Shown piece by piece: positions 28,503-37,320 of a stretch of 64,000 bases of DNA. Within the stretch, counting starts at the first letter, position 1. Each line of letters begins with the position of its first letter. Source of the stretch: Schauerella aestuarii (GTDB lineage Bacteria > Pseudomonadota > Gammaproteobacteria > Burkholderiales > Burkholderiaceae_B). The notes beneath the pieces were generated by a model. It was not told the DNA's origin. It did not search any database and saw only the letters and a program-made list of their open reading frames with translations. A program made the translations under genes and the position numbers. The stretch lies in contig NZ_SIZW01000039.1 of assembly GCF_009866805.1 (NCBI RefSeq), positions 434,001 to 498,000 on the forward strand, written 5' to 3'.

Positions 28503-29813
28503 TTACTGCGTGGCGAGTGTCGAGCGCGCTGCGGCCGGGATGGCCCGCGCGATCGCCACGCCGAGACCGGGCACGCCCGACTGCGCTTTGTTCGCGACCA
28601 CGAACACGGCAACCTGGGTGTCCGGACTGATCACAAGCACCGAATTGAACCCATCCGTGCCGCCATCCTTGAGCGTGACGGGCACACTGCCGGGCGCGCT
28701 CGTGGCGGGACGCACGGCCCATGACATGGCCTGCAGAAACGGTTTGCCGTCGGGCTGATAGATGGGCGACATGGCGGTGCGCAAGGCCTGCGTCAACCGA
28801 TCCGGCACACGATGGCCGTCCACCTGGGGCATGCCCAGCGCGGCTTCGCCGAAACGCAGCATATCCTGGGGCGTGGACCGCAAGGCACCGGCGGCGAACC
28901 AGGCGAATACCGGCCACGGCATCGCGGGTGCGCCCAGTGGCCCGTGGCCTTGTGCGAGCCGATTGCGATGTTGCGCCGGCACATCCATGGCGGTGTCCAC
29001 CATGCCGAGCGGAAGGGTGATGTGTTGGGCCACGAGCTCGCGCCAGGGCGTGCCGGTGGCGTTGGCCACCATGTGACCCAGCAATCCCACGCTGGCATTG
29101 GAGTACGCATAGTGCGCGGGCGTGGTGCAGCGACCGTCCACGCTGGGGTTCCAGCCCGCGATCCACTGCAGGAAATCGCGCTCGGTGTAGTTGTCGATGC
29201 CGCGGTTGCGCAGTGCCGCCGGCGCGTTGTCGGGCAGTGTGGGCATGCCCGACGTGAAATCGGCAAGTTGCAGCGGTGTGACGCGGGCGGCGCAGTCACT
29301 CAGCCGAAGCTGCGGCAGATACTGCTGCATCGGGGCATCCAGCGACATCTGACCGGCGCTTGCGGCTTCGGCAGCCAAGGCGGTGGTGAACACTTTCGTG
29401 ATCGAGCCGATCTCGACGATGGTGTCGCGCTCGATGCGGGGCCCGGCGCCGCCGATATAGGTGAAATAGCGCCGGTGGCCGTTTTGGGTGATCGCCACGG
29501 TAAGCGCCGGAATGGCCTGGCTGGCCAGCGTCGGGCGCACGATATCGTCGATGGTGTGGGCCAGCGGGTCCACGGCGGTAAGGGCGTATCCGGGGGCGCC
29601 GTATGCGGGGCGTGCGCCGGAGGATTGGGCCGGCGCGGCGGCCGGTAACAACAGGATGACGATGAGCGCGGCAATGCTGCCGACGTGGCGGACAGGTAAA
29701 TGGCGTACGGGGAAACGGCGGAGGGCGAAACGGCAGACGGGAGGACGGCGAAACCACGGCAGAGCGCCCCGCGAAACGGGGCTGGCATCCGACGGCGCGT
29801 CGATGTCGAACAT
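28503..29813 (-). CDS. Class C beta-lactamase-like serine hydrolase
   Basis: A 436-aa exported protein: a basic N-terminus, a signal/anchor helix (VGSIAALIVILLLPAAAPAQ, about 45-64), then the AmpC-like fold with nucleophile motif SITK, second motif YSN (in HYAYSNASVGLLGH) and third motif KDG (in LKDGGTDGF). True AmpC enzymes have KTG at the third motif, so the Thr-to-Asp change raises doubt about cephalosporinase activity; esterase or D-peptidase action is possible. An AGGAA site supports the start at 29813. No ampR is adjacent. The N-terminal 40 residues before the membrane helix are unusually long. Confidence 0.88.
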   Translation of the reverse strand: MFDIDAPSDASPVSRGALPWFRRPPVCRFALRRFPVRHLPVRHVGSIAALIVILLLPAAAPAQSSGARPAYGAPGYALTAVDPLAHTIDDIVRPTLASQAIPALTVAITQNGHRRYFTYIGGAGPRIERDTIVEIGSITKVFTTALAAEAASAGQMSLDAPMQQYLPQLRLSDCAARVTPLQLADFTSGMPTLPDNAPAALRNRGIDNYTERDFLQWIAGWNPSVDGRCTTPAHYAYSNASVGLLGHMVANATGTPWRELVAQHITLPLGMVDTAMDVPAQHRNRLAQGHGPLGAPAMPWPVFAWFAAGALRSTPQDMLRFGEAALGMPQVDGHRVPDRLTQALRTAMSPIYQPDGKPFLQAMSWAVRPATSAPGSVPVTLKDGGTDGFNSVLVISPDTQVAVFVVANKAQSGVPGLGVAIARAIPAAARSTLATQ

Positions 29814-29985
29814 GAATGCATTCCTGAAGTGGAAATGATCGAGCGCGCAACGCGCCATTGATGTCATCAACTGCCGGCACCCTGCGGCCGCCGTTCAAGT
29901 CCACTCCTTTATACATGGGGCCATGCGAATGCGCCAGCCACCGAAGCGCGCAGTGAGGGACTACGCCTTCGCCGTGAACGTCGTA

Positions 29986-31140
29986 TCAGAAAGCCGTCCG
30001 GTAAAGCTGCAACGCATCCGCCAAGGCCACATCACGGGGATTGTTGACCAGCAGCCGTTGCTGCTTCATCGCGTCTTCCGCCAGAACCGGCAGCGCCGTT
30101 TCGGTCACCCCGGCGGCACGGAGAGATTGCGCGAACGGCATCTCCGCCACCAGCGCGGCGATCGATGCCACGAAACGTTCGGCGGCGCTGGCGTCATCGG
30201 CGGCGGCCAACGCAGGGTCGATGGCGCGGCCCAGTTGTGCATACTCGGCGCGGGCCGAGCCGAGATTGAAGCGCAGCGTGGCCGTCAGCATCAAGGCATT
30301 GCTCAACCCATGCGGGAGATGGAAGTGACCGCCGAGCGGGTAGGCCAGCGCATGCACCGCCGCCACCGGCGCATTGGCGAAGGCCATGCCGGCGAGCGTG
30401 GCACCCAGCAGCATATTCTCGCGGGCATCCGCATGGGCCCCGTCGGTGACGGCGATGCGGATGTTGGTATACAGCAGTTGCAGCGCCTTGATCGCGAGCG
30501 CGTCGGACAGCAGGTTCTTTTTCACGCGGCTGGTATACGCCTCGATGGCATGCACCATCGCGTCCACCCCCGTCATCGCGGTGATGGCAGGGGGCACCCC
30601 GAGCGTCAGCAGGCTGTCCAGCACGGCCACATCGGGCAGCAGCAGCGGCGACACCACGCCCTTCTTTTCCGAGGTGGGGGTGGTGACGATCGAGATCGGG
30701 GTGACTTCGGAGCCTGTGCCGGCGGTAGTGGGCACCTGGATCAACGGCAGGCGCGGTCCGCGTGCCAGGCCGATGCCGTAGATATCGGCCAGTGGCTGAT
30801 CGGTGCATGCAAGCAGCGCCACCAGCTTTGCGGTATCCATCGAACTGCCGCCACCCAACCCGATCACCATGTCGGCCCCAGCGGTTCGTGCGGCCGCAAC
30901 GGCCTGCAACACCACGGCTTCGGGCGGATCCGCCTGTACGTCCGAGAACACGGTGACCTCGATGCCGGCTTGCGTGAGCGCGGCAACGGGTGCCGTGGCA
31001 ATACCGGCGTCCAGCACGCCGCGGTCGGTCACCACGAACGCGCGCGTACCGCCCAGGGCGCTCACCGTTGTACTCAATGTGGCGGCCGCGCCCTGTTCGC
31101 AAACGATCGTGGGCGTGGTTTGAAAGACGAAAGAACGCAT
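29986..31140 (-). CDS. Iron-containing alcohol dehydrogenase
   Basis: A 384-aa type III (iron-activated) alcohol dehydrogenase. NAD-binding motif GLGGGSSMDTAKLVA, PTTAGTGSEVTP, and the metal-ligand segments DAMVHAIEAY and HALAYPLGGHFHLPHGLSNAL (Asp and three His) are all present. It interconverts an alcohol and an aldehyde or ketone; maleylacetate-reductase-like or lactaldehyde-type substrates are also possible in this family. Start 31140 gives the normal MRSFVFQTTPTIVCEQG beginning. It is divergent from an IclR gene, 121 bases away, which is its likely regulator. Confidence 0.93.
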   Translation of the reverse strand: MRSFVFQTTPTIVCEQGAAATLSTTVSALGGTRAFVVTDRGVLDAGIATAPVAALTQAGIEVTVFSDVQADPPEAVVLQAVAAARTAGADMVIGLGGGSSMDTAKLVALLACTDQPLADIYGIGLARGPRLPLIQVPTTAGTGSEVTPISIVTTPTSEKKGVVSPLLLPDVAVLDSLLTLGVPPAITAMTGVDAMVHAIEAYTSRVKKNLLSDALAIKALQLLYTNIRIAVTDGAHADARENMLLGATLAGMAFANAPVAAVHALAYPLGGHFHLPHGLSNALMLTATLRFNLGSARAEYAQLGRAIDPALAAADDASAAERFVASIAALVAEMPFAQSLRAAGVTETALPVLAEDAMKQQRLLVNNPRDVALADALQLYRTAF

Positions 31141-31261
31141 GTCTCGATTCCTTATCGTGGCGGGCGACGGGCCCGGTGGGGTGACTTGCAGGCGGCGACT
31201 TTGCTGATACAGTGCCTCTCGTGAAAACCCCCAAGAAAACACGTGAAGGAACGTTTCGTCA

Positions 31262-32026
31262 ATGAGTGAGATCGTCCGATCGGCCGCGCGCGTACTCGAT
31301 CTGCTCGAGTATTTCGCCGCCAACCCAGGCAGCGTCTCATTGGCGGAAGTCTCCGGCGCGTTCGCCATGCCCAAGAGCAGTGCGCTCGGATTGCTGCGCA
31401 CGCTCTGTTCGCGCGGCTATGTGCTGCGTGACGAGCAGGGCCAGTATGCGCTCAATGAAGTCTTCCGCGCGCAAGGGTTCGGCTGGGGCGGGAGCCCCTT
31501 GGCACGGCTGATGGCGATGGCGCATCCGATGATGCAGGCGCTGACGGCCGAGGTTGGCGAGACCACCTGTTTCGGTGCGTTGGCCGACACCGGTCAGGTG
31601 CGTTTGCTGATGGAGTGCCTGTCGCCCAATCCGCTGCGCTATGAGATGACGGTCGGGCGTCTGATTCCCTTGCACTGTACGGCGATGGGACGCATGTTCC
31701 TGTCGGCCATGTCGCGCCCCGAGCGCGAAGCCCTCCTGGCCCTGCATCCCATCAAGGCCATGACGCCGTTTACGATTACCGATCTGCCGGGGCTGCATGC
31801 CGAAATGGATCGCGCGCGCGATCAGGGCTATTGCGTCGTGATCGAAGAGCACGAGCGCGGCGGCACGGGAATCTCCGCCCCGGTGCGCGACGCACAGGGC
31901 ACGGCCGTGGGTATCGTCAATGTGGCGTGCGTTTCCGTGCGTTATCAGGACAAGCAGAAGGAGATCACGCGCGCCTTGCACGACACCGTGAGCGAACTCG
32001 AAAGGCGGTTTCAACTGCCGGCGTGA
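31262..32026 (+). CDS. IclR-family transcriptional regulator
   Basis: A 254-aa IclR protein: N-terminal winged helix (IVRSAARVLDLLEYFAANPGSVSLAEV, then MPKSSALGLLRTLCSRGYV) and a C-terminal GAF-like effector domain (MTVGRLIPLHCTAMGRMFLS, GGTGISAPVRDAQG). It sits between the divergent Fe-alcohol dehydrogenase gene and the co-directional transporter operon, so it probably controls both. A strong terminator follows at 32051-32075, separating it from the transporter operon. Inducer unknown. Confidence 0.93.
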   Translation: MSEIVRSAARVLDLLEYFAANPGSVSLAEVSGAFAMPKSSALGLLRTLCSRGYVLRDEQGQYALNEVFRAQGFGWGGSPLARLMAMAHPMMQALTAEVGETTCFGALADTGQVRLLMECLSPNPLRYEMTVGRLIPLHCTAMGRMFLSAMSRPEREALLALHPIKAMTPFTITDLPGLHAEMDRARDQGYCVVIEEHERGGTGISAPVRDAQGTAVGIVNVACVSVRYQDKQKEITRALHDTVSELERRFQLPA

Positions 32027-32050
32027 AGGCGTCGCACAGCCACATCGCTC

Positions 32051-32075
32051 AGCCCCGCCCGGTCGGGGCTTTTTT
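32051..32075 (+). terminator. Rho-independent terminator after the IclR gene
   Basis: AGCCCCG (32051-32057) and CGGGGCT (32064-32070) form a perfect 7-base stem with a 6-base loop, followed by five or more T. It ends the IclR transcript. Confidence 0.9.
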
Positions 32076-32140
32076 GCGCCTGCTGCATTCGCGTTATCCC
32101 GGATAGACGTGCCTTTTGGCAACGTGAAAAGATGCGTCAT

Positions 32141-32174
32141 TCATAATTATGACTATCGTTCATATATATGAACG
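32141..32174. promoter_or_regulatory. Two adjacent perfect palindromes upstream of the MHS transporter operon
   Basis: TCATAATTATGA (32141-32152) and CGTTCATATATATGAACG (32157-32174) are both perfect palindromes, four bases apart, in a locally AT-rich stretch about 95-130 bases before the transporter start. They are strong operator candidates for the neighbouring IclR protein or another dimeric regulator. Confidence 0.7.
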
Positions 32175-32267
32175 TTGCGCATGAAGGTTATCGCATCCCC
32201 GGTCTGTCGCAGGCAGGCTTCTCCGCTCACGCACTTGCGTGGCTTTTTGCAGATAGGTTGATCGAAC

Positions 32268-33575
32268 ATGAGTCGAGTCGAGTCCATATCCGTCGTGCCG
32301 CCAGCCGCGCCCTCGGGCGCCGCCTTCAACCCCAAGCGTCAGCTTGCGGCTGCCATGATCGGCAACGTGCTGGAGTACTACGATTTCATCGTGTATGCGT
32401 TCCTGGCGTCGATTCTGGCGCGCAAGTTCTTTCATGGCGACGAGGTATCCGGCCTGTTGGCAAGCTTTGCGGCCTTCGGCGTCGGCTTTCTGGCGCGTCC
32501 GCTGGGTGGCGCCATCATCGGCCGCATCGGCGATAAGCTGGGGCGCCGCGCGGCGTTGCAATTGACCATCTTCGGCATGGGCCTGGGCACCATTGGCATC
32601 GGTCTGCTGCCCACGTATGAAACCATCGGCATCATGGCGCCGATCCTTCTGGTTGCGATGCGCCTGGTGCAGGGGTTGGCTGCCGGTGGCGAGTGGGGCA
32701 GTGCAACGGCGTTCATCGTCGAATCCGCACCGCCCAACAAACGCGGCTTTTTCGGTGGCCTGGGGCAAGCGTCGATCGCCGCGGCAACGCTCTTGTCGAG
32801 TGTGATCGTGGGGATCGTGACCTACGTCTTCACGGCCGAGCAAATGGATGCCTGGGCGTGGCGCGTGCCGTTCCTGCTGGGCGCCATCATTTTGCCGGTG
32901 GGCGTGTACATGCGCCGCAATCTGGCCGAAACGCCCGCCTTCACCGAAGCGCAAGCGGCCCCGCAGGCCGTGGCGCCCATGCCCAAGGGCGAAGCCGTGC
33001 GTTTGATGAGCAAGGCATTCGGCTTCACGATCATCTGGACGGTGTCGTACTACCTGATGCTGTCGTACATGCCCACGTTCCTCACCAAGTATGCAGGCTT
33101 GACGCCGACGCAGGCATTGACGTCCAACTCCGTCGCGCTGGTGGTGCTGGTGCTGAGCACGCCGTTCTTCGGCTGGCTGTCGGATCGCATTGGGCGCAAA
33201 CCGTTGTTGCTCGTGTGCTGCGTGGTTTTCGCGCTGCTGGCCTATCCGCTGTTCCGTCTGATTCTCGAAAGCCGCTCGTTCTACACGATCATGGCGATCC
33301 AGATCTTCTTCAATATCTTCATCGCCTCGTTTTCCGGTGCCGCACCGGCCACGTTGTGCGAGCTGTTTCCAACCAAGTCGCGCACGACCCTGCTTTCGAT
33401 CGGCTACAGCCTGGCCACTGCGATTTTCGGCGGTTTCGCCCCGTTCATCGCGACTTACCTGATCGATCGCACCGGTTCGCCCATCGCACCCACCTACTAC
33501 GTGATTGCGGCGGCGGTGATTTCGGGTGTGGTGATCTGGGGATTCCGAGAGACCGCGCACGAGAAACTGGCCTGA
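32268..33575 (+). CDS. MHS-family (MFS) metabolite:H+ symporter
   Basis: A 435-aa twelve-helix major facilitator of the metabolite:H+ symporter type. GNVLEYYDFIVYAFLASILA in helix 1, RPLGGAIIGRIGDKLGRRAAL between helices 2 and 3, and MRLVQGLAAGGEWGSATAF in helix 4 are family signatures shared with ShiA, KgtP and ProP. It imports an organic acid or zwitterion with protons. It is the first gene of a four-gene unit with a PanE-like reductase, a short-chain dehydrogenase and a polysaccharide-deacetylase-fold hydrolase, whose substrate it probably imports. Confidence 0.94.
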   Translation: MSRVESISVVPPAAPSGAAFNPKRQLAAAMIGNVLEYYDFIVYAFLASILARKFFHGDEVSGLLASFAAFGVGFLARPLGGAIIGRIGDKLGRRAALQLTIFGMGLGTIGIGLLPTYETIGIMAPILLVAMRLVQGLAAGGEWGSATAFIVESAPPNKRGFFGGLGQASIAAATLLSSVIVGIVTYVFTAEQMDAWAWRVPFLLGAIILPVGVYMRRNLAETPAFTEAQAAPQAVAPMPKGEAVRLMSKAFGFTIIWTVSYYLMLSYMPTFLTKYAGLTPTQALTSNSVALVVLVLSTPFFGWLSDRIGRKPLLLVCCVVFALLAYPLFRLILESRSFYTIMAIQIFFNIFIASFSGAAPATLCELFPTKSRTTLLSIGYSLATAIFGGFAPFIATYLIDRTGSPIAPTYYVIAAAVISGVVIWGFRETAHEKLA

Positions 33576-33597
33576 CACGCAACACCTGGGAGGATTC

Positions 33598-34620
33598 ATG
33601 TCCAACAAAGATATTCTGATCTGGGGCGCCGGCGCGATCGGCGGCACCGTCGGCGCGTTCCTCGTGCGTGCGGGCTATGACGTCACGTTCGTCGACATCG
33701 TGGCCGATCACGTCGCGGCGATTCGCGACCCGCAACGCGGCTTGCGGATCACCGGGCCGATCGACAGCTTTACCGTCACCGCGCCGGCCATGACGCCCGA
33801 TCAGGTGACGGGCAAATGGCAACGCGTATTCCTGGCGGTCAAATCGCAGGATACGGCCGCCGCCAGCGCGGCACTCAAGCCCTTCCTGGCTGACGACGGC
33901 TATGTGCTGTCGCTGCAGAACGGCTTGTGCGAATCGTTTATCGCGGCCGAAGTAGGTGCCCATCGCACCGTGGGCGCCTTCGTCAATTTCGGCGCGGACT
34001 GGATCGCGCCGGGCGAAATCCTGTTCGGCAATCGTGCGGCGGTGGTCGTGGGCGAACTGGACGGCAAGATCACCCCGCGCCTGCAAGCGCTGCATAACGA
34101 CCTGCAGCACTTCGAGCCCGATGCCATCGTCACCGACGATATCGCATCCTACCTGTGGGGCAAGCTTGGCTACGGCTCGTTGCTGATCGCGCAAGCGGTG
34201 GGGCAATTGGGCATCGCGGATTGCCTGGCGCGCGAGGAGCTTCTGCCGTTGTGGCGCGATATCGCCGGCGAAGTGATGACGGTGGCCGCCGCCGAGCATG
34301 TGACGCCACAGGGCTTCAATGGATTTTCGCCGGAAGCGTTTACGGCCGGCGCCAGCGAAGCACAGGCGCGGGCCAGTGTGGCCGATATGGTGGCCTTCAA
34401 TCGTCCCAATGCAAAAACGCATTCGGGCATCTGGCGCGATCTGGCGATTCGCAAACGCCGCACCGAGGTCGACATGATGCTGGGCGCGGTGGTGGCCGCC
34501 GGCGCACGGCACGATATCGCTTGCCCCAGGCTTTCGGGATTGATCGCCATGATTCACGAGATTGAAGATGGCAAACGGCCGATGACGGATGACAACCTGC
34601 TTGAGTTGATGCGCGCATGA
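33598..34620 (+). CDS. PanE/ApbA-family (2-dehydropantoate 2-reductase-like) oxidoreductase
   Basis: A 340-aa protein with an N-terminal Rossmann motif (IWGAGAIGGTVGAFLVRAGYDV), a VFLAVKSQDT and LSLQNGL segment as in ketopantoate reductases, and a C-terminal helical domain. GGAGGATT lies before its ATG. Its placement in a catabolic operon, and a length somewhat above panE, make a role in pantothenate synthesis unlikely; it more likely reduces or oxidises a branched or hydroxy acid. Its stop overlaps the start of the short-chain dehydrogenase gene (ATGA). Confidence 0.88.
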   Translation: MSNKDILIWGAGAIGGTVGAFLVRAGYDVTFVDIVADHVAAIRDPQRGLRITGPIDSFTVTAPAMTPDQVTGKWQRVFLAVKSQDTAAASAALKPFLADDGYVLSLQNGLCESFIAAEVGAHRTVGAFVNFGADWIAPGEILFGNRAAVVVGELDGKITPRLQALHNDLQHFEPDAIVTDDIASYLWGKLGYGSLLIAQAVGQLGIADCLAREELLPLWRDIAGEVMTVAAAEHVTPQGFNGFSPEAFTAGASEAQARASVADMVAFNRPNAKTHSGIWRDLAIRKRRTEVDMMLGAVVAAGARHDIACPRLSGLIAMIHEIEDGKRPMTDDNLLELMRA

Positions 34621-35369
34621 ACATGACTTTTGAGGGCAAAACGGTTGTCGTGAGTGGTGCGGCCATCGGCTTTGGCCGTGCCATCGCCGAGTATTTCGTG
34701 CGGGCCGGCGCGCACGTGTATGGGTGCGATGTGCAGGCCGACAGGCTCGCCGAGCTGGCCGGGGTGGGCGTGACCACCGCAGTGGTCGACCTGTGCGATC
34801 GCGAGGCGGGCGCCGCCTGGATACGCGATGTCGAAACGCGCGCCGGCGGTGCGATCGACATCCTGATCAACAACGCCGGTGGCGTGGCGGGCCATGCGCA
34901 CCAACCGATCGAAGACGTGACCGATGCCGCCTGGGATCGTGTGATCGACATCAATCTGGGCAGCACGTTCGCACTGAGCCGAGCGGCGGCCCCATCGATG
35001 AAGCGACGCGGTTCGGGCGTGATCGTGAACATCAGTTCCGGTGCCGCGCTGCAGGCGTCGTTGACCGGGGTGCAGGCCTATTGCGCGGCCAAGCATGCGG
35101 TGCTGGGCCTCACGCGGCAACTGGCGCATGAGCTGGGACCGCATGGCATTCGCGTCAATGCGGTTGCGCCGGGATTCGTGCGCACCAACGACGCCACCGA
35201 GCGGCAATGGGATGCCATGGGTGCGGCCAAACAGGCGGCGCTGCTCGAAGGCATCGCCCTGCGTCGATTGGGCACGCCCGAAGATATTGCGAACGTGACG
35301 GCATTTCTGGCGTCAGACCTGGCAGGCATGGTCAACGGCCAAATCATTTCGGTCGATGGCGGCCGCTGA
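34617..35369 (+). CDS. Short-chain dehydrogenase/reductase
   Basis: A 250-aa classical SDR: cofactor segment VVVSGAAIGFGRAIAEYFV, NNAGG, the catalytic Ser in VNISSGAA and YCAAK (Tyr-x3-Lys), and the C-terminal GQIISVDGGR. It oxidises or reduces a hydroxyl/keto group using NAD(P)H. The family TGxxxGIG motif reads SGAAIGFG here. It overlaps the upstream PanE-like gene by four bases, so the two are translationally coupled. Substrate unknown. Confidence 0.92.
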   Translation: MNMTFEGKTVVVSGAAIGFGRAIAEYFVRAGAHVYGCDVQADRLAELAGVGVTTAVVDLCDREAGAAWIRDVETRAGGAIDILINNAGGVAGHAHQPIEDVTDAAWDRVIDINLGSTFALSRAAAPSMKRRGSGVIVNISSGAALQASLTGVQAYCAAKHAVLGLTRQLAHELGPHGIRVNAVAPGFVRTNDATERQWDAMGAAKQAALLEGIALRRLGTPEDIANVTAFLASDLAGMVNGQIISVDGGR

Positions 35370-35387
35370 ACGCACACTGGAGACATC

Positions 35388-36293
35388 ATGGATCAAGTAA
35401 ACAACGACGCGTTGCTCCCCTGGCAATGGCCCGAAGACACCTGGCGCGGCCTGGTCAACAAAGCGCGCGCCGGGCGCACGTTGCGACCCCAAAGCTGGCC
35501 GGGCGGGGCACCGTGTGCGGTGGCGCTGTCGTTCGATAGCGACCACGAAACCAATGAGCTGCGCGATGGCGGCAAGTCCATCGGCCGCTTGAGCTGGGGC
35601 CAGTTCGGCAATCGCGTCGGCATTCCGCGCGTGGAGAAAATCCTCGATCGCTACGATGTGAAGGCGAGCTTCTATGTGCCGGCTGTGGCCGCGCTATTGC
35701 ATGCCGACGAGCAACGCCGCCTGGTCGCGGCCGGGCATGAGATCGGCATCCATGGCTGGATCCACGAACTCAATTCCGTGCTGCCGTATGAGGCCGAACG
35801 CGACCTGATGATGCGCGCGTCCGATACGTTGACGTCGATCACGGGCGTGCGGCCTGTGGGCATGCGCACGCCGTCTTGGGATTTCAGCCCGCACACCTTG
35901 CGCATCGCGGTCGAGATGGGTCTGGAATACGACTCGTCGCTGATGGCCGACGAGGACTGCTACGAGCTGCTCCTGGATGGCAAGCCGACCAATGTGGTGG
36001 AGTTGCCGGTGGAGTGGATCCGCGACGACGCGGTGTACTTCATGATGCAGCGCTTCGGCCAGGCCTTGCGGCCCTACACGCCGCCCACCGACGTCTTCGA
36101 CATCTTCAAGCGCGAACTCGATTACGCCTTGGAGGAGGGCGGGCTCTTTCAGCTGACGATGCACCCGCACATCATCACGGCGCGCTCGCGCATCTGGATC
36201 CTGGAAGAGCTGATTCGCTATGCGAAAGAGAAGGGCGCGTGGTTTGCGACCCATGCCGAGGTCGCGGCTTACGCGCGTGCGAACGCGGCTTAG
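35388..36293 (+). CDS. Polysaccharide deacetylase-fold (CE4/PuuE-like) hydrolase
   Basis: A 301-aa NodB-fold metal hydrolase without a signal peptide. Metal-binding motifs are visible: FDSDHET (Asp pair) and HEIGIHGWIHE (His motif), with GMRTPSWDFSPHTL and LTMHPHIITARSR further on. Cytoplasmic relatives include allantoinase PuuE and cyclic-imide hydrolases, which open amide rings, so a small amide substrate is likelier than a polysaccharide. It is the last gene of the MHS transporter operon, with CTGGAGAC as ribosome site. It converges with the glutaminase gene 32 bases away. Confidence 0.88.
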   Translation: MDQVNNDALLPWQWPEDTWRGLVNKARAGRTLRPQSWPGGAPCAVALSFDSDHETNELRDGGKSIGRLSWGQFGNRVGIPRVEKILDRYDVKASFYVPAVAALLHADEQRRLVAAGHEIGIHGWIHELNSVLPYEAERDLMMRASDTLTSITGVRPVGMRTPSWDFSPHTLRIAVEMGLEYDSSLMADEDCYELLLDGKPTNVVELPVEWIRDDAVYFMMQRFGQALRPYTPPTDVFDIFKRELDYALEEGGLFQLTMHPHIITARSRIWILEELIRYAKEKGAWFATHAEVAAYARANAA

Positions 36294-36325
36294 TCGCGGA
36301 CATTCATGCACGCGCGAATGCGGCG

Positions 36326-37237
36326 TTAAAACACCGACATCCCGGTGTTCGCCACGAAAAGCTCCAGCGCGCGCATGCCCAGCACCGAGTTGCCGGATTC
36401 GTCCAGCGCAGGCGACCACACGCACAGGCTGAGCTTGTCGGGCAAGACGGCGACGATGCCGCCGCCCACGCCGCTCTTGCACGGCAAACCTACGCGAAAC
36501 GCAAACTCGCCTGCGGCATCATACGTGCCGCAGGTGAGCATCAGTGCGTTCACGCGGCGCGCCTGCCGATCGCTCAGCACGGCCGTTTTCTGACGCGGGT
36601 GTACGCCATCGCGCGCGAGATAAGTCGCGGCGCGCGCCAGTTGGCGGCAGTTCATCACGATCGCGCACTGCCGGAAGTACACGTGCAGCACCGCGGCCAC
36701 GTCGTTGTCGAGCTTGTCGAAGCTCTTCATGAAATTCGCCAGTGCGGCATTGCGAAAGCCTGTGGCGGCTTCCGACTCGGCAACCTCTTCATCGATGCCG
36801 ATCGCGTCGCCCGACAGACTGGATAGAAATGCCAGGATATCGTCCAGCCCGTCGCCGCACGTGACCAGGCGATCGGCCACGGCCAGCGCGCCGGCGTTGA
36901 TGAACGGATTGCGCGGCACGCCTTCTTCACGCTCCAGCTGCACCAGCGAGTTGAACGGGTTGCCCGAGGGTTCGCGGCCGATGCGCTTCCACAGGTCATC
37001 GCCCATTGCGCGCATGGCCAGCGTGAGGGAGAACAGCTTGGAAATACTCTGGATCGAGAACGGCACATCGCAGTCGCCCGAGGCATACTCCTGGCCCTTC
37101 GCCGTGCGCACGGCAATGCCGAATTGTTCGGCCGGCACGCGCGCAAGGGCGGGAATGTAGTCGGCGACTTTGCCCGCTTGCCCCAGTTCGGGACGCAGGG
37201 TTGCCGTGATGTCGTCGAGAACCTCTTGAATATTCAT
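36326..37237 (-). CDS. glsA: Glutaminase
   Basis: A 303-aa serine-type glutaminase: nucleophile motif SIQSISKLF (S64-x-x-K67), NPFINAGALAV, CGTYDAAGEFAFRVG, and GLPCKSGVGGGIVAV. These form the beta-lactamase-like active site that hydrolyses L-glutamine to glutamate and ammonia. Length fits the GlsA/YneH family (about 308). A LysR gene lies just upstream on the same strand but the 83-base gap does not show whether they are co-transcribed. Confidence 0.97.
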   Translation of the reverse strand: MNIQEVLDDITATLRPELGQAGKVADYIPALARVPAEQFGIAVRTAKGQEYASGDCDVPFSIQSISKLFSLTLAMRAMGDDLWKRIGREPSGNPFNSLVQLEREEGVPRNPFINAGALAVADRLVTCGDGLDDILAFLSSLSGDAIGIDEEVAESEAATGFRNAALANFMKSFDKLDNDVAAVLHVYFRQCAIVMNCRQLARAATYLARDGVHPRQKTAVLSDRQARRVNALMLTCGTYDAAGEFAFRVGLPCKSGVGGGIVAVLPDKLSLCVWSPALDESGNSVLGMRALELFVANTGMSVF

Positions 37238-37320
37238 GCGATGCGCGGGCCGTGTGAGATCGAGCGTTGTGTGAGGATGCCGCGCGCAATGGCGTGGCAG
37301 GCCCGGCAGTTATACGCTAC

